From positions 43,224-107,223 of the forward strand of contig JASMMK010000037.1 of the NCBI GenBank assembly GCA_030748215.1: a stretch of DNA of 64,000 nucleotides, read 5' to 3'. Numbering within the stretch: the first letter of the stretch is position 1; each line of letters opens with the position of its first letter. The notes under the pieces are model-generated. The model saw only the letters and a list, made by a program, of their open reading frames with translations, was not told the DNA's origin and made no database searches. Below are positions 18,443 to 27,814 of the stretch, piece by piece. The position numbers and the translations under genes were made by a program. Source of the stretch: Candidatus Scalindua sp. GTDB taxonomy: Bacteria; Planctomycetota; Brocadiia; Brocadiales; Scalinduaceae.

Positions 18443-21091
18443 ATGAAAAAAAATATCATAAACATATTTGTAATACATATTTTGCTTATAGGAATAAGCT
18501 GTTTTGCGTGCAAGGCTGATGAGTTGCAGGATCAGGCGTTGTCCATGTTTGGTGAGATGCAGAACGCTTCGGTCTTCTATCTTGATAACGGGATGGAGGT
18601 CATTCTTATTGAAAACCATGCCAGTCCGATGATCACTGCATTTACAATCGTTAAGACAGGGAGCCGCAATGAGGATGCAGCAACAAACGGGTCTGCGCAT
18701 TTTCTTGAACATCTGCTCTTCAACGGTACGAAAACACGTACTCAGAAGAAACTCTATGAAGATATGGATTATTACGGTGGTTATAACAATGCCCATACCG
18801 GACCTGATTACACCAACTTTATGATCCTGATGCCGAGGGAGTATATTGAGCAGGGAATGGATATACAGGCGGACATGCTTTTCAACTCTACTCTGCCTCC
18901 GGGAAAGTTTGAAAAGGAACGAGGAATCGTAATTGAAGAGATTGGCAAGGGTGCAGACCGGCCATCGACCCAGGTAAACAACCACTTCTCAAAAACTCTG
19001 TTCTCCGGCACACCTTATGAGTGTCCGGTGCTCGGAACTGTCTCCACTATTACTCATCTGAAACGTGATGATGTACTGGAGTACTATCATAACTGGTATG
19101 TGCCTAACAATATGACATTGATGGTTATCGGAGATTTCACAACAACTGATATGGTAGAGCTGGTGAAGAAGAAGTACGGCCCTTACGCTGCAGGACATCT
19201 TCCTGAACATAAACAGGTCTTGCTGACACCTCCGGAGACTCTGAAGATCACCCGTGCGAACGGTATGGGACAGTTCCCTGACGACCGTCACTATCTTAAT
19301 ATGGGTTATATATTACCTGCACCTTCGTCAGAGAACTTCTTTTCCCTACAGATGGTTGCAGATTTTCTTGGAGGCAAGAAGGACTCGATTCTGGACGTAC
19401 TGTTTGAGCAGGATTCCAATCAAGGCCTGGTTAATTCAGTCGATACTAGCGTAACATTTAACAGCGATTTCTCCACACTGCAGATCTCCGCAAATCTACC
19501 CTTAAACAGTGATGTTGACCGTGTTGTTGATCTGATTACACATGCTGTACAAGGCATGGCAAACAACCCTGTACCGATGGACGAGATTCAACCTATCCTT
19601 ATATCAAGGGCAACTCAGGAGGTGTATTTGCAGGAGAAGCTGCACTATTATGCAATGATGAAGTCGAGCTATCTTGCCGCAGGCGGATACACTTTCCTCA
19701 GTGGATACATGGACAGCATAATGCAGGTTACTCCCGAATCAATTCAGAACGCTGCGTTACAGTACCTGAGTACCCAGTTACCTGTGGTTACATTAATGTC
19801 GCCTCCGTTTAAGCATGCTGGGCCAGCCGGAGTCCACTATCAAAACCGATACCATATGGAGACACTTGAGAATGGTATGACGGTTGTAGTAAAAGAGAAC
19901 CATGACAGCCGTGTTGTCGGTGTACATCTGGCAGCAAAAGGCAGAAGTCTGTCTGAAGGAAAAGAAAAATGGGGAATGGCAGAGGTTTTACAGCGAATGC
20001 TGCTTGAAGGAGGAACGGTAAACCATCCTGAAGGAAAACTGTACGATACGCTTGTATCAATCGGTGCAGAACTGAAACTTCACGACAACCCGAGTATCCC
20101 TTACGACGATTACTACAATTCGTCCCGTTTTGCATATATGAGATTGAAGGTGGTAGATTTCTTTTTTGATGAAGGTATCAAATTGCTGGCAGAGATGGTT
20201 TCACAACCTCTATTTACTTCGGACGCATTTGAACAGGCGCAGAAGAGTGTCGTCTCGTTATCTACAACAACGGCTTCAAGTACACCTAAAGTTGCCAACA
20301 GGATGCTGTATGATAATCTGTTTGTTACAAACCCGGGAATCGGGTGGACACTTGGTAATGCCGCGGACATAGAGCAATTTAATCTTGAAGAGGTAAAGGC
20401 ATTTCATGGCAAACTGTACAATCCCTCAAACCTGGTATTGACAGTCTCAGGCAATCTGCCAATTGATGAGGTTATGACACTTGTAAAAACATGTTTTAGA
20501 GGGAAATGGGGAGAGGCCGAATGGAAACCACCGGAATTTAAACTGCAACTCGGTAAGACCGGCAGAACAGTGCGCCAGAAGACAGGCAAGTCACAATCAT
20601 ATATTATCGTGGCTAATACCTGTGAAGTTGAAGAGAAAGATCAAGCGGCACTGCACATTCTCAGTAATATATTCTCTGACCGGCTTGCCTTCAATCTTAG
20701 AGAAAAACAGGGACTCGCCTATTCCATAGGCACACATTTCCCAAAATTCGAGGATGCACATTGGTACCGTATTACTATGGGTACCAGGCCTGAAAATATC
20801 GAAAAAGCCGTTTCCGGTATTAAAGCTGAGATCAGGTCTATACGTGAGGCGTCTTTCGATGCAGAGGAAGTACAGCAGACAATCAACGCAGCTTTAGGAC
20901 GCCGTGGCATGCGCCGTATGGATCGTGTCAGCCAAGCGTATTACATAAGCATGGAGATACTGGAAGGTAATTCACCCGAAGCAGATGAGCAGTACGGCGA
21001 AAAACTGAAAGCGGTTACTCCACAGGATCTGGAACGACTCGCTCCAGTGGTATTCCAGAATGATGATCATTTGATAGTAATAGCAGAATAG
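18443..21091 (+). CDS. Exported M16 family zinc protease (two-domain, pitrilysin-like)
   Basis: An 882-residue protein with a signal peptide (about 1-23) and two M16 halves. The first half holds the inverted zinc motif HFLEH (in SAHFLEHLLFNGT, about residue 88) and the distant Glu in ERGIVIEEIGKG. The second half (from about residue 475, ETLENGMTVVVKEN) lacks the zinc motif, as is usual for the inactive partner half, and contains REKQGLAYSIGTHF near the substrate-binding R/Y region. It probably digests peptides in the periplasm. The gene stands alone, between the repeat at 18409 and the RRM gene. Confidence 0.93.
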   Translation: MKKNIINIFVIHILLIGISCFACKADELQDQALSMFGEMQNASVFYLDNGMEVILIENHASPMITAFTIVKTGSRNEDAATNGSAHFLEHLLFNGTKTRTQKKLYEDMDYYGGYNNAHTGPDYTNFMILMPREYIEQGMDIQADMLFNSTLPPGKFEKERGIVIEEIGKGADRPSTQVNNHFSKTLFSGTPYECPVLGTVSTITHLKRDDVLEYYHNWYVPNNMTLMVIGDFTTTDMVELVKKKYGPYAAGHLPEHKQVLLTPPETLKITRANGMGQFPDDRHYLNMGYILPAPSSENFFSLQMVADFLGGKKDSILDVLFEQDSNQGLVNSVDTSVTFNSDFSTLQISANLPLNSDVDRVVDLITHAVQGMANNPVPMDEIQPILISRATQEVYLQEKLHYYAMMKSSYLAAGGYTFLSGYMDSIMQVTPESIQNAALQYLSTQLPVVTLMSPPFKHAGPAGVHYQNRYHMETLENGMTVVVKENHDSRVVGVHLAAKGRSLSEGKEKWGMAEVLQRMLLEGGTVNHPEGKLYDTLVSIGAELKLHDNPSIPYDDYYNSSRFAYMRLKVVDFFFDEGIKLLAEMVSQPLFTSDAFEQAQKSVVSLSTTTASSTPKVANRMLYDNLFVTNPGIGWTLGNAADIEQFNLEEVKAFHGKLYNPSNLVLTVSGNLPIDEVMTLVKTCFRGKWGEAEWKPPEFKLQLGKTGRTVRQKTGKSQSYIIVANTCEVEEKDQAALHILSNIFSDRLAFNLREKQGLAYSIGTHFPKFEDAHWYRITMGTRPENIEKAVSGIKAEIRSIREASFDAEEVQQTINAALGRRGMRRMDRVSQAYYISMEILEGNSPEADEQYGEKLKAVTPQDLERLAPVVFQNDDHLIVIAE

Positions 21092-21120
21092 TTCTCTGTA
21101 ATAATAAAATTTTCTAGATA

Positions 21121-21140
21121 TCAAACATCTGAATGTTTGA
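21121..21140 (+). promoter_or_regulatory. Inverted repeat in the leader of the RRM gene
   Basis: TCAAACAT, CTGA loop, ATGTTTGA: a perfect 8-base-pair inverted repeat ending 17 bases before the ribosome site of the RRM gene. It could be an operator or a small RNA hairpin bound by the RRM protein itself; the function is inferred only from position. Confidence 0.35.
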
Positions 21141-21169
21141 CTACTGTTAACAAGGTAAAGGAGGTTAGA

Positions 21170-21583
21170 ATGAAGATACATGTAGGTAATTTATCTGACG
21201 AGATTAGTGAAGATGATATAAAACAGGCTTTCGAAAAGAGCGGAGCAGTCGAATCAGTTCTAATTACAAAAAGCAAATATAATGGCCAATCGAAAATATT
21301 TGCATTTGTTGTGATGAATTCTGACGAGGAGGGTAAATCTGCAATCGATAGCCTGGACGGTAAGGAGCTGAAAGGAAGTACTCTTAAAGTGGGCGAAGCT
21401 CTTGCTGATAGTGAAGGTCACGGTGGTAAGGGTGGACCCGGAGGCAAAGGCGGATTTGGCGGCAAGAAGGGACATGGTGGTGCAAAAGGCGGGTTCGGAA
21501 GCAGCAAAGGTTTTAACAGTGGTAAAGGCGGATTTGGAGGTAAAAAAAGTTTTGGTGGCGGCAGAGGCGGACGAGGACGCTGA
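21170..21583 (+). CDS. RRM RNA-binding protein with Gly/Lys-rich tail
   Basis: A 137-residue protein of the small bacterial RRM type. RNP2 is KIHVGNL at residues 2-8 and RNP1 is the variant KIFAFVVM, in which the usual Gly is replaced by Ile, at about residues 43-50. After residue 83 a low-complexity tail of GGKGG, GGFGG, GGAKGG and GGRGGRGR units follows, as in cold-induced RNA-binding proteins of cyanobacteria. The start is the ATG at 21170 with AAAGGAGG just upstream, not an earlier in-frame start. The inverted repeat at 21121-21140 may be regulatory, and a GC-rich hairpin follows the gene. Confidence 0.92.
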   Translation: MKIHVGNLSDEISEDDIKQAFEKSGAVESVLITKSKYNGQSKIFAFVVMNSDEEGKSAIDSLDGKELKGSTLKVGEALADSEGHGGKGGPGGKGGFGGKKGHGGAKGGFGSSKGFNSGKGGFGGKKSFGGGRGGRGR

Positions 21584-21618
21584 CAAATGCCTTGACAGAA
21601 TGATTATACCATACTGAA

Positions 21619-21648
21619 GGGGCTAACTTGCAATGGGGGTGTAGCCCC
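21619..21648 (+). terminator. GC-rich hairpin after the RRM gene
   Basis: GGGGCTA (21619-21625) pairs perfectly with TAGCCCC (21642-21648). There is no proper T-run, so it is a weak intrinsic terminator or an mRNA-stabilising end for one or both convergent genes. Confidence 0.45.
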
Positions 21649-21679
21649 CCCGAGAACGCTTTCTTACCTCTTCTCAGGA

Positions 21680-22009
21680 TTACGCGCTCAGGTTAAGTTC
21701 GCCGTCGGAATTAAATATTCCCGGAGAGTCTTTTTCTTCTTTCGTAAAGGCTTCCTTCATACTGTCTATTCCGTAAAGAACTTTTAACTCTGCAACAATT
21801 TCTTCCGTAATCTCTTGGTCCAGATAGTGATCATCAATCCCGAATGCAAGCGCATGGGCTATGCATTTAGGGCATTCACACGTTCCAATAGTAGTATACG
21901 CAAACTGGTTATAATCACCGGTACCATGAGTTTCGGGTGAATAGTGGCTATTAAAGTATCCATCGTTATGTAAGTGTTGCATTTTTTCAACTATATCTTT
22001 GTATTTCAT
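21680..22009 (-). CDS. Hypothetical protein with CxCxxC motif
   Basis: A 109-residue acidic soluble protein. It has His- and Tyr-rich N-terminal residues (HLHNDGYFNSHYSPETHGTG), then CECPKC at about 45-50 and a helical acidic C-terminal half. The cysteines and nearby histidines could bind zinc. No family is recognised. An AGGA ribosome site precedes the ATG. It converges on the RRM gene and is separated from cysD by about 400 bases without a gene. Confidence 0.7.
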   Translation of the reverse strand: MKYKDIVEKMQHLHNDGYFNSHYSPETHGTGDYNQFAYTTIGTCECPKCIAHALAFGIDDHYLDQEITEEIVAELKVLYGIDSMKEAFTKEEKDSPGIFNSDGELNLSA

Positions 22010-22407
22010 TTTCCTGCTTTCTAAATGATGATTTGGTTATCGTCTGTCTCAATAACAAAAAGTTTTATATCAATTGAATAATTATACACATATGTTGTTG
22101 AGTAGCCATATTAAAATATCCATTAAAATATATCAATTTATTCGCTAATTCCTTTAAAACTGTCACTTCTTAATATTATATTCTCATTGACACAACGGTC
22201 AATAATTCATATAGTTATATAATAGTTTTGCAGGTAACCGTTTTATGGAAAAAGGCGTTAGAATACAGTAATACGCGGGCAGGAAGATTAAGGTTTTGCA
22301 TGATATTTCTATTCCAGTAATAGTCATCTATTATTAAACCCCTCCCTTTGCTTACCCATAATTGAATACCGAAGCGCTTTAATCTTGTTAGTTGTGGAGA
22401 AGTTTTT
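22010..22407 (+). other. Non-coding stretch upstream of cysD
   Basis: 398 bases, AT-rich, with no convincing small gene or tRNA on either strand. It contains the promoter at 22187-22215, leaving an untranslated leader of about 185 bases before cysD. No clear riboswitch fold is recognised in that leader. Confidence 0.4.
22187..22215 (+). promoter_or_regulatory. Sigma-70-like promoter of cysD-cysNC
   Basis: TTGACA (22187-22192), 17-base spacer, TATAGT (22210-22215). It is the only good match before cysD on this strand. Confidence 0.55.
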
Positions 22408-23313
22408 TTGAAAAACACCAATATTTCCTATTTAAAACAACTCGAATCAGAATCAATCCATATTATACGTGAAGTGGCTGCTGAGTTTGCAAACCCCGTC
22501 ATGCTATATTCCATTGGGAAAGATTCAAGCGTAATGGTACGTCTTGCTCAAAAAGCCTTTTATCCAGGTAAGATACCATTTCCGCTCATGCATATTGATA
22601 CCGGCTTTAAATTTCCGGAGATGATTGAATTTCGAGATAGGTATGTTAAGGAGATTGGATGCAGGCTTATAGTAGAAAAGAACGATGAGGCGATCTCCGA
22701 AGGCACACATCCACAAAAGATAGGAGTAGATAAATGTTGTGCCAAGTTAAAGACTCAAGGATTGCTTGGCGGAATAAAGAGACATAAATTTGATGCAGCA
22801 TTTGGCGGGTCACGACGAGACGAAGAAAAATCAAGGGCAAAGGAACGCATATTCTCTTTCAGAGATAAGTTCGGGCAGTGGGATCCAAAGTATCAGAGAC
22901 CTGAACTCTGGAATCTATATAATTGCCGTATTAACGAGGAAGAGTCAATTCGGGTTTTTCCAATAAGTAACTGGACAGAAATGGATGTCTGGTACTATTT
23001 AAAAAAGGAAGAGATACCCATTGTCCCTATATACTACGCACAGGAGAGAGAAGTAGTCGACAGAGGCGGTGTACTGATTCCATACGATGACATGGTCAAA
23101 CTCAGACCGGGTGAGAAGGTGGAAAAACTCATGTGCAGGTTCAGGAGCCTGGGATGCAGCCCATGTACTGGAGCCGTCAGGTCAGAAGCAAGGTCAATCG
23201 ATGACATAATAAAAGAGGTTGAAGAGGCCAGTAAATCTGAGAGGGAAAATCGTGTCATTGATTTGACTTCCGATAGTTCTATGGAGGATAAGAAGAAGGA
23301 GGGATATTTCTAA
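22408..23313 (+). CDS. cysD: Sulfate adenylyltransferase subunit 2
   Basis: CysD, with CysN, activates sulfate to adenylylsulfate (APS) in the assimilatory pathway. The 301-residue protein is a PP-loop ATP pyrophosphatase with [10 protein letters not shown] (about residues 34-43), [26 protein letters not shown] and the C-terminal [14 protein letters not shown]. Length is normal. The start is TTG (TTGAAAAACACC); a GGAG lies about ten bases upstream and the sequence matches the family from residue 1. The cysNC gene begins 2 bases after the stop, so the two are translated together. Confidence 0.96.
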   Translation: MKNTNISYLKQLESESIHIIREVAAEFANPVMLYSIGKDSSVMVRLAQKAFYPGKIPFPLMHIDTGFKFPEMIEFRDRYVKEIGCRLIVEKNDEAISEGTHPQKIGVDKCCAKLKTQGLLGGIKRHKFDAAFGGSRRDEEKSRAKERIFSFRDKFGQWDPKYQRPELWNLYNCRINEEESIRVFPISNWTEMDVWYYLKKEEIPIVPIYYAQEREVVDRGGVLIPYDDMVKLRPGEKVEKLMCRFRSLGCSPCTGAVRSEARSIDDIIKEVEEASKSERENRVIDLTSDSSMEDKKKEGYF

Positions 23314-23315
23314 AC

Positions 23316-25283
23316 ATGGATTCACCTACATCATCAGATCATGCTAATTTGCTTAGATTCACCACTGTAGGCAGTGTAGATGACGGAAAGTCCACGCTCA
23401 TTGGCAGGCTCCTTATGGACACCGAGAACATATTCGATGATCAGCTTGAAGCAGTCAAAAAGGTCGCAAAACGTAAGGGTGAAGATGAAATAGATTTATC
23501 TCTATTAACGGACGGGCTTGCTGCTGAAAGAGAGCAGGGAATAACTATAGATGTGGCTTATCGTTATTTCCAGACTCCTAAACGAAAGTTTATCATTGCC
23601 GATACTCCCGGACACGTACAGTACACACGAAATATGGTTACCGGCGCTTCTACTGCCAATCTTGCTATTATACTTATTGATGCACGTAGAGGTGTCCTTG
23701 AGCAATCAAGGCGTCATGGTTTCATCGCAAGTCTTTTACAGGTATCTCATATGATAGTTGCTGTCAATAAGATTGACCTGGTTGATTATTCTAAAGATGT
23801 ATACGATTCAATAGTTGAAGAATATGATGAGTATTCCCGCAAGCTTGATATTAAGGATATTACTTACGTTCCGGTTTCGGCACTAAAAGGGGACAATGTC
23901 GTTGTCAAAAGCGAGTTAACTCCCTGGTATGACGGCCCTACAGTATTGCATACGCTTGAAAATGTCCACATAGGCTCAGACTTTAATATTCGCGACTTCA
24001 GATTCCCAGTGCAATATGTTATACGGCCGGATCTCAATTTCAGAGGTTATGCAGGAAGGGTTGTCGCGGGTTCAGTCAGCCCGGGTGAAGAGATCGCTGT
24101 ACTCCCCTCTGGACTGGTTTCCAAAGTTAAAACTATCACAACAATGGACGGAGACCTTGAAGAAGCACACGCTCCACAATCTGTTGTTATAACACTTGAA
24201 GATGAAATAGATATCAGTCGTGGAGATATGATTGTCAGACGGCATAACCTTCCTCAAGTTGAAACCAATATCGATGTCATCTTATGCTGGATGGGAAATG
24301 ATCAGCTTGAGATAGGCAAAAATTACTTCATTAAGCACACTACAAGAACGATTAATGCCAGTATCAGCAAGTTAATTTATATGTTCGACGTAAACACCCT
24401 GCACCGTACAGATGCGACAGAGCATAATCTTTTCTGTGAGTTAATAAAAGATACGCATCATACCGATGTCAACACTTTGCTGCTGAATGAAATTGGACGC
24501 GCCGAGATAAAACTTACTCAACCAATAATGCTGGATCAATATAATAAGAACCGGGAAACAGGTAGTTTTATAGTAATAGATCCTGATACCAATTTTACTG
24601 TTGGAGCCGGGATGATTCGTGGCGCTGTCAGAAGCATCGAAGAGACTATCCATGCTGAAGGAAGAACAGATGCAGAAGAGGAACTGCCTGTCAAAGTTGA
24701 GATAGAGAGAGATCCGGTGTCTCTAAAAGAGAGAGAAGAACGATACAAACACAAAACCGCAGTTATATGGTTTACAGGCTTATCAGGAGCAGGTAAATCA
24801 ACAATAGCGAAAAGCCTTGAACGCATTCTCTTCAGCACAGGAATCCATACCGCACTATTAGACTGGGACAAACTTCGCCATGGTCTGTGCAATGATCTCA
24901 GCTTCTCTGATCAGGATAGAATAGAGAATACCAGAAGAGCCGGAGAGGTAGCCAGGGTTTTCTATGAACACGGCTCTCTTGTCTTATGTACCTTTGTCTC
25001 CCCACTAAGATGCCAGAGGGACCAAGTCAAAGCCTTGATTCCTGAAGGAAGATTTTTTGAGGTCTTTGTTCGTTGCAGTCTACAAACCTGCATTCAAAGA
25101 GATCCCACAGGGCTTTACAAAAAGGCTATTGACAGAGAAATCCCTCAATTCACCGGCATAAACTCACCATACGAAGAGCCTCTTAATCCCGATGTCATCC
25201 TGGATTCAGAACATAAATCCATTGAAGAAAACCTCAGAGCCCTTCTGGATATGTTAAAGAGAAAAGGAATTATAAGGAAATAG
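23316..25283 (+). CDS. cysNC: Sulfate adenylyltransferase subunit 1 / adenylylsulfate kinase
   Basis: A 655-residue bifunctional protein. Residues 1-460 are the GTPase CysN, with GSVDDGKSTLIGRLL (P-loop), DTPGHVQYTRNM (G3) and NKIDLVD (G4). It powers APS formation by CysD. From about residue 475 a full APS kinase (CysC) follows, with its own P-loop GLSGAGKSTIAKS and LDWDKLRHGL, making PAPS. Both halves look intact. The fusion is common in proteobacteria and some other phyla. It is the second gene of the cysD operon; no sulfite or PAPS reductase gene is in the window. The decayed DNA ligase follows. Confidence 0.96.
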   Translation: MDSPTSSDHANLLRFTTVGSVDDGKSTLIGRLLMDTENIFDDQLEAVKKVAKRKGEDEIDLSLLTDGLAAEREQGITIDVAYRYFQTPKRKFIIADTPGHVQYTRNMVTGASTANLAIILIDARRGVLEQSRRHGFIASLLQVSHMIVAVNKIDLVDYSKDVYDSIVEEYDEYSRKLDIKDITYVPVSALKGDNVVVKSELTPWYDGPTVLHTLENVHIGSDFNIRDFRFPVQYVIRPDLNFRGYAGRVVAGSVSPGEEIAVLPSGLVSKVKTITTMDGDLEEAHAPQSVVITLEDEIDISRGDMIVRRHNLPQVETNIDVILCWMGNDQLEIGKNYFIKHTTRTINASISKLIYMFDVNTLHRTDATEHNLFCELIKDTHHTDVNTLLLNEIGRAEIKLTQPIMLDQYNKNRETGSFIVIDPDTNFTVGAGMIRGAVRSIEETIHAEGRTDAEEELPVKVEIERDPVSLKEREERYKHKTAVIWFTGLSGAGKSTIAKSLERILFSTGIHTALLDWDKLRHGLCNDLSFSDQDRIENTRRAGEVARVFYEHGSLVLCTFVSPLRCQRDQVKALIPEGRFFEVFVRCSLQTCIQRDPTGLYKKAIDREIPQFTGINSPYEEPLNPDVILDSEHKSIEENLRALLDMLKRKGIIRK

Positions 25284-25346
25284 TTTATTCCTGACCGGGC
25301 AGAACCATAATTGAACAGGAAGTTCAAAATCACAAAACTATTTGTT

Positions 25347-26043
25347 ATGAAAAGACGCACCATTATTTTCCTGACAAAGTTAAACCTCTTTCTTGTTGTC
25401 TGTGTCCTTCAGGTCTCCACACATGCGAATCCACCACAACCATCTCACCTAAGTAGTAATATACAGAAAAAGGCACCTGTAATGCTTGCACATAGCTGGG
25501 ACCAGGAAATTAATATCAATGGATGGTGGATGAGCGAGAAACTCGATGGTGTACGTGGATATTGGACAGGCAAAGAGTAGATTTCTCGCCAGGGGAATCA
25601 CTTTCACGCTCCGGAATGGTTTACCAGGAATCTCCCTCCGACTCCCCTGGACGGCGAGCTCTGGACAGAAAGAGATCAATTCCAGGAACTTGTAAGTATT
25701 GTTCGCCGGGAGAGCGCTGATACCGATTGGAAAAAGGTTCATTATTTTGTATTTGACGCACCTGGAATAGAAGGAGGTTTTGAGAAACGTCTTGATTTTG
25801 TGCGTCGGTGGTTCATGGAACACCCAAACCTGTTTGCTGAAGTACTGGAACATCTAATCTGTGAAAGCAGCGAGGAGCACCTTCGAAAAAAACTTAAAGA
25901 GATTGAGTCTCTAGGAGGAGAAGGGGTGATGTTAAGAAAGACCGGTTCCTATCGGAAGTATCGTCACATTTAAATACTACGGGTTTTACAAATCAGGCAT
26001 TCCTAAATTTGCCTCTTTTCTTCGTATTCGTCAAGAATACTGA
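25347..26043 (+). pseudogene. Decayed secreted ATP-dependent DNA ligase (LigE-like)
   Basis: Reads as a signal peptide followed by an ATP-dependent DNA ligase adenylation domain. The motif SEKLDGVRGYW, with the nucleotidyl-accepting Lys, is at 25531-25563, followed by GKE and an in-frame TAG at 25578-25580. Past the stop the same frame carries on with SRQGNHFHAPEWF, LDGELW, FDAPG and GGEGVMLRK. Then the frame breaks near 25950-25970, and in another frame the typical ligase C-terminus continues (YYGFYKSGIPKFASFLRIR, ending TGA at 26043). The OB-fold region between them is missing, so there is at least one nonsense change and one internal deletion. The enzyme, which would be periplasmic like other LigE proteins, is not made intact. 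The true start could also be TTG at 25311. Confidence 0.88.
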
Positions 26044-26064
26044 AAAGCAAACATACAATCTTTT

Positions 26065-27810
26065 CTAGGATTCCCTGTGCTTCTTCAACCACACTATTTG
26101 ATACGGCTCCAACGCCAAATCCTGGATATTAATTTTTGTATGTGTAATTATATCGACCAAATGACCAGTATACTCATCTTGAAGAACGATTTTAACACTC
26201 TCTCCCGTAAAATTAAATAGCGCGAGTATAGACTCATTATCATCACTGGCATATCGTTTAATAGCAAATACCTTACTTCCCAGATCCAGAAACTCATATT
26301 TACCAAAGGGATTGAATGCGTCCTCGTTAACTCTTATTGATAAAAGTTGTTTATATCTTTTGAAGAGAATTTTTTGCAAACTACCTTCTTCTTCAAGCAG
26401 TTCTTTTAGATTATCATAATTTAATTTATCTCTATTAATGGACCTGTTGATCCTGGTTTTCCTTACCGCTTCATGATAATTCCTGGAGCCGACAAGTGAA
26501 TGAAAGTAGATACCAGGCACTCCGGGCATTGCCAGGACAACTGCCTGTGAGAGTATCATCCTTTTAACCCTTATATTGTCATCCTCTTCCGGATGTGTCA
26601 ACAAATCAATATAGCTGCAATTTAGCTCATATGGAGATTCATCCTCATCTCCGATCGCCCTGTATGAAGCATACCCCCCATGCCCTATAGAGGTTCTCAC
26701 TAAAAAGTTCATCTCCTTTTCATCCAGGATTCCATTTACTGCTCTGACGCCAATACCATCATGACTTGCTGTAAAATTAAAGAAACATACCCCATCACCC
26801 GGAATATCTAGCTCTTTTGCCCAATTTGTAAGTTTTTCTGTATTAGATTTTAAAACAGAAAATGCCAGAAGCGGAGGAAGCGCAAAATTATAGACCATCT
26901 GTGCCTCATCATCCCCCCCTCCAAAATATGAAATGTTTTCACCGTGAGGCACATTTGTTTCTGTAATAATTATAACCTCAGGTGCAACCGCATGCATTAC
27001 TTCACGCATGAGCTGTATCAACTCGTGTGTTTTTGGAAGATGAACACAAGGGGTCCCATACTCTTTCCATATATAAGCAATTGCATCCAGCCTTATAAGC
27101 GAAGCACCTTTAGCGATATAGAAAAGCAATACATCTAAAACTTTTAACAACACTTTATAATTAGCATAATTCAAGTCTACCTGATCGCTGCCGAATGTTG
27201 TCCATATATTTCTGATTTTTCCCTCATCATCAACAAATTCCGTGAGTAGTGGAGATGTTCTCGGCCTTACTACGTTTGACAAATCTGTGCTCGGATCGAC
27301 ATTTATGAAAAAATCGTCAAACGCTGGAATATCTGCTAAATAATTGTTAAACCATCTACTCAATTGTGACATGTGATTAATAACACCATCAAACATGATT
27401 CTATGATTTTTCTTTATACTTTCTATGTCTTTCCACGAGCCTTTGAGCGGACAGACGCCCTTGTAGTTAACGATAGAAAAACCATCGTCTGATGAATGCG
27501 GGTAAAATGGCAGTATGTGAACTGTGTTGATAATGTGCCTTACATACTCATTCAAAAATCTAGCTAAAGTTGCCAGTGCCGTTTCACCAGAATGAAAAAC
27601 CTGGTCCCCATATGTTATGAGTATAATATCTTTTTGTGTTAAATAATATGGAGCACTTTCTACCTTCCGTTTATACTTGTCGATTAGAGCAACAGTCTTC
27701 TTATAGGCATTGGCAGAGTCCTCTTTGGAATAAATAGAATCCAATGACTCCTCTATCAGTTTCAATCTATTTTCTTTTGTAAGCCGTGTATAGTGTTCTT
27801 TGTGTGTCAT
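26065..27810 (-). CDS. GH13_18 sugar phosphorylase (sucrose / glucosylglycerate phosphorylase-like)
   Basis: A 581-residue alpha-amylase-fold enzyme that reversibly phosphorolyses a glucoside to glucose 1-phosphate. Motifs: VHILPFYPHSSDDGFSI near the start, DGVINHMS (region I), IRLDAIAYIWKEYGT with the nucleophile Asp (region II), TETNVPHGEN with the acid-base Glu (region III), NFTASHDGIGVRA (region IV). This pattern fits subfamily 18, which includes sucrose, sucrose-6-phosphate, glucosylglycerol and glucosylglycerate phosphorylases. The last is attractive for a salt-exposed organism but cannot be decided here. It begins 4 bases after the uup stop, so the two are co-transcribed. Confidence 0.9.
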   Translation of the reverse strand: MTHKEHYTRLTKENRLKLIEESLDSIYSKEDSANAYKKTVALIDKYKRKVESAPYYLTQKDIILITYGDQVFHSGETALATLARFLNEYVRHIINTVHILPFYPHSSDDGFSIVNYKGVCPLKGSWKDIESIKKNHRIMFDGVINHMSQLSRWFNNYLADIPAFDDFFINVDPSTDLSNVVRPRTSPLLTEFVDDEGKIRNIWTTFGSDQVDLNYANYKVLLKVLDVLLFYIAKGASLIRLDAIAYIWKEYGTPCVHLPKTHELIQLMREVMHAVAPEVIIITETNVPHGENISYFGGGDDEAQMVYNFALPPLLAFSVLKSNTEKLTNWAKELDIPGDGVCFFNFTASHDGIGVRAVNGILDEKEMNFLVRTSIGHGGYASYRAIGDEDESPYELNCSYIDLLTHPEEDDNIRVKRMILSQAVVLAMPGVPGIYFHSLVGSRNYHEAVRKTRINRSINRDKLNYDNLKELLEEEGSLQKILFKRYKQLLSIRVNEDAFNPFGKYEFLDLGSKVFAIKRYASDDNESILALFNFTGESVKIVLQDEYTGHLVDIITHTKINIQDLALEPYQIVWLKKHRES

Positions 27811-27814
27811 AACA

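Noticed and set aside
18185..18985. Long open frame of 266 codons on the minus strand across nfo and the M16 gene
   Set aside because: It lies opposite two certain genes, has no ribosome site, and its product looks like antisense translation.
25578..25580. TAG in the ligase gene as a recoded (pyrrolysine-type) codon
   Set aside because: The same gene also lacks its OB-fold and changes frame further on, so simple decay explains everything.
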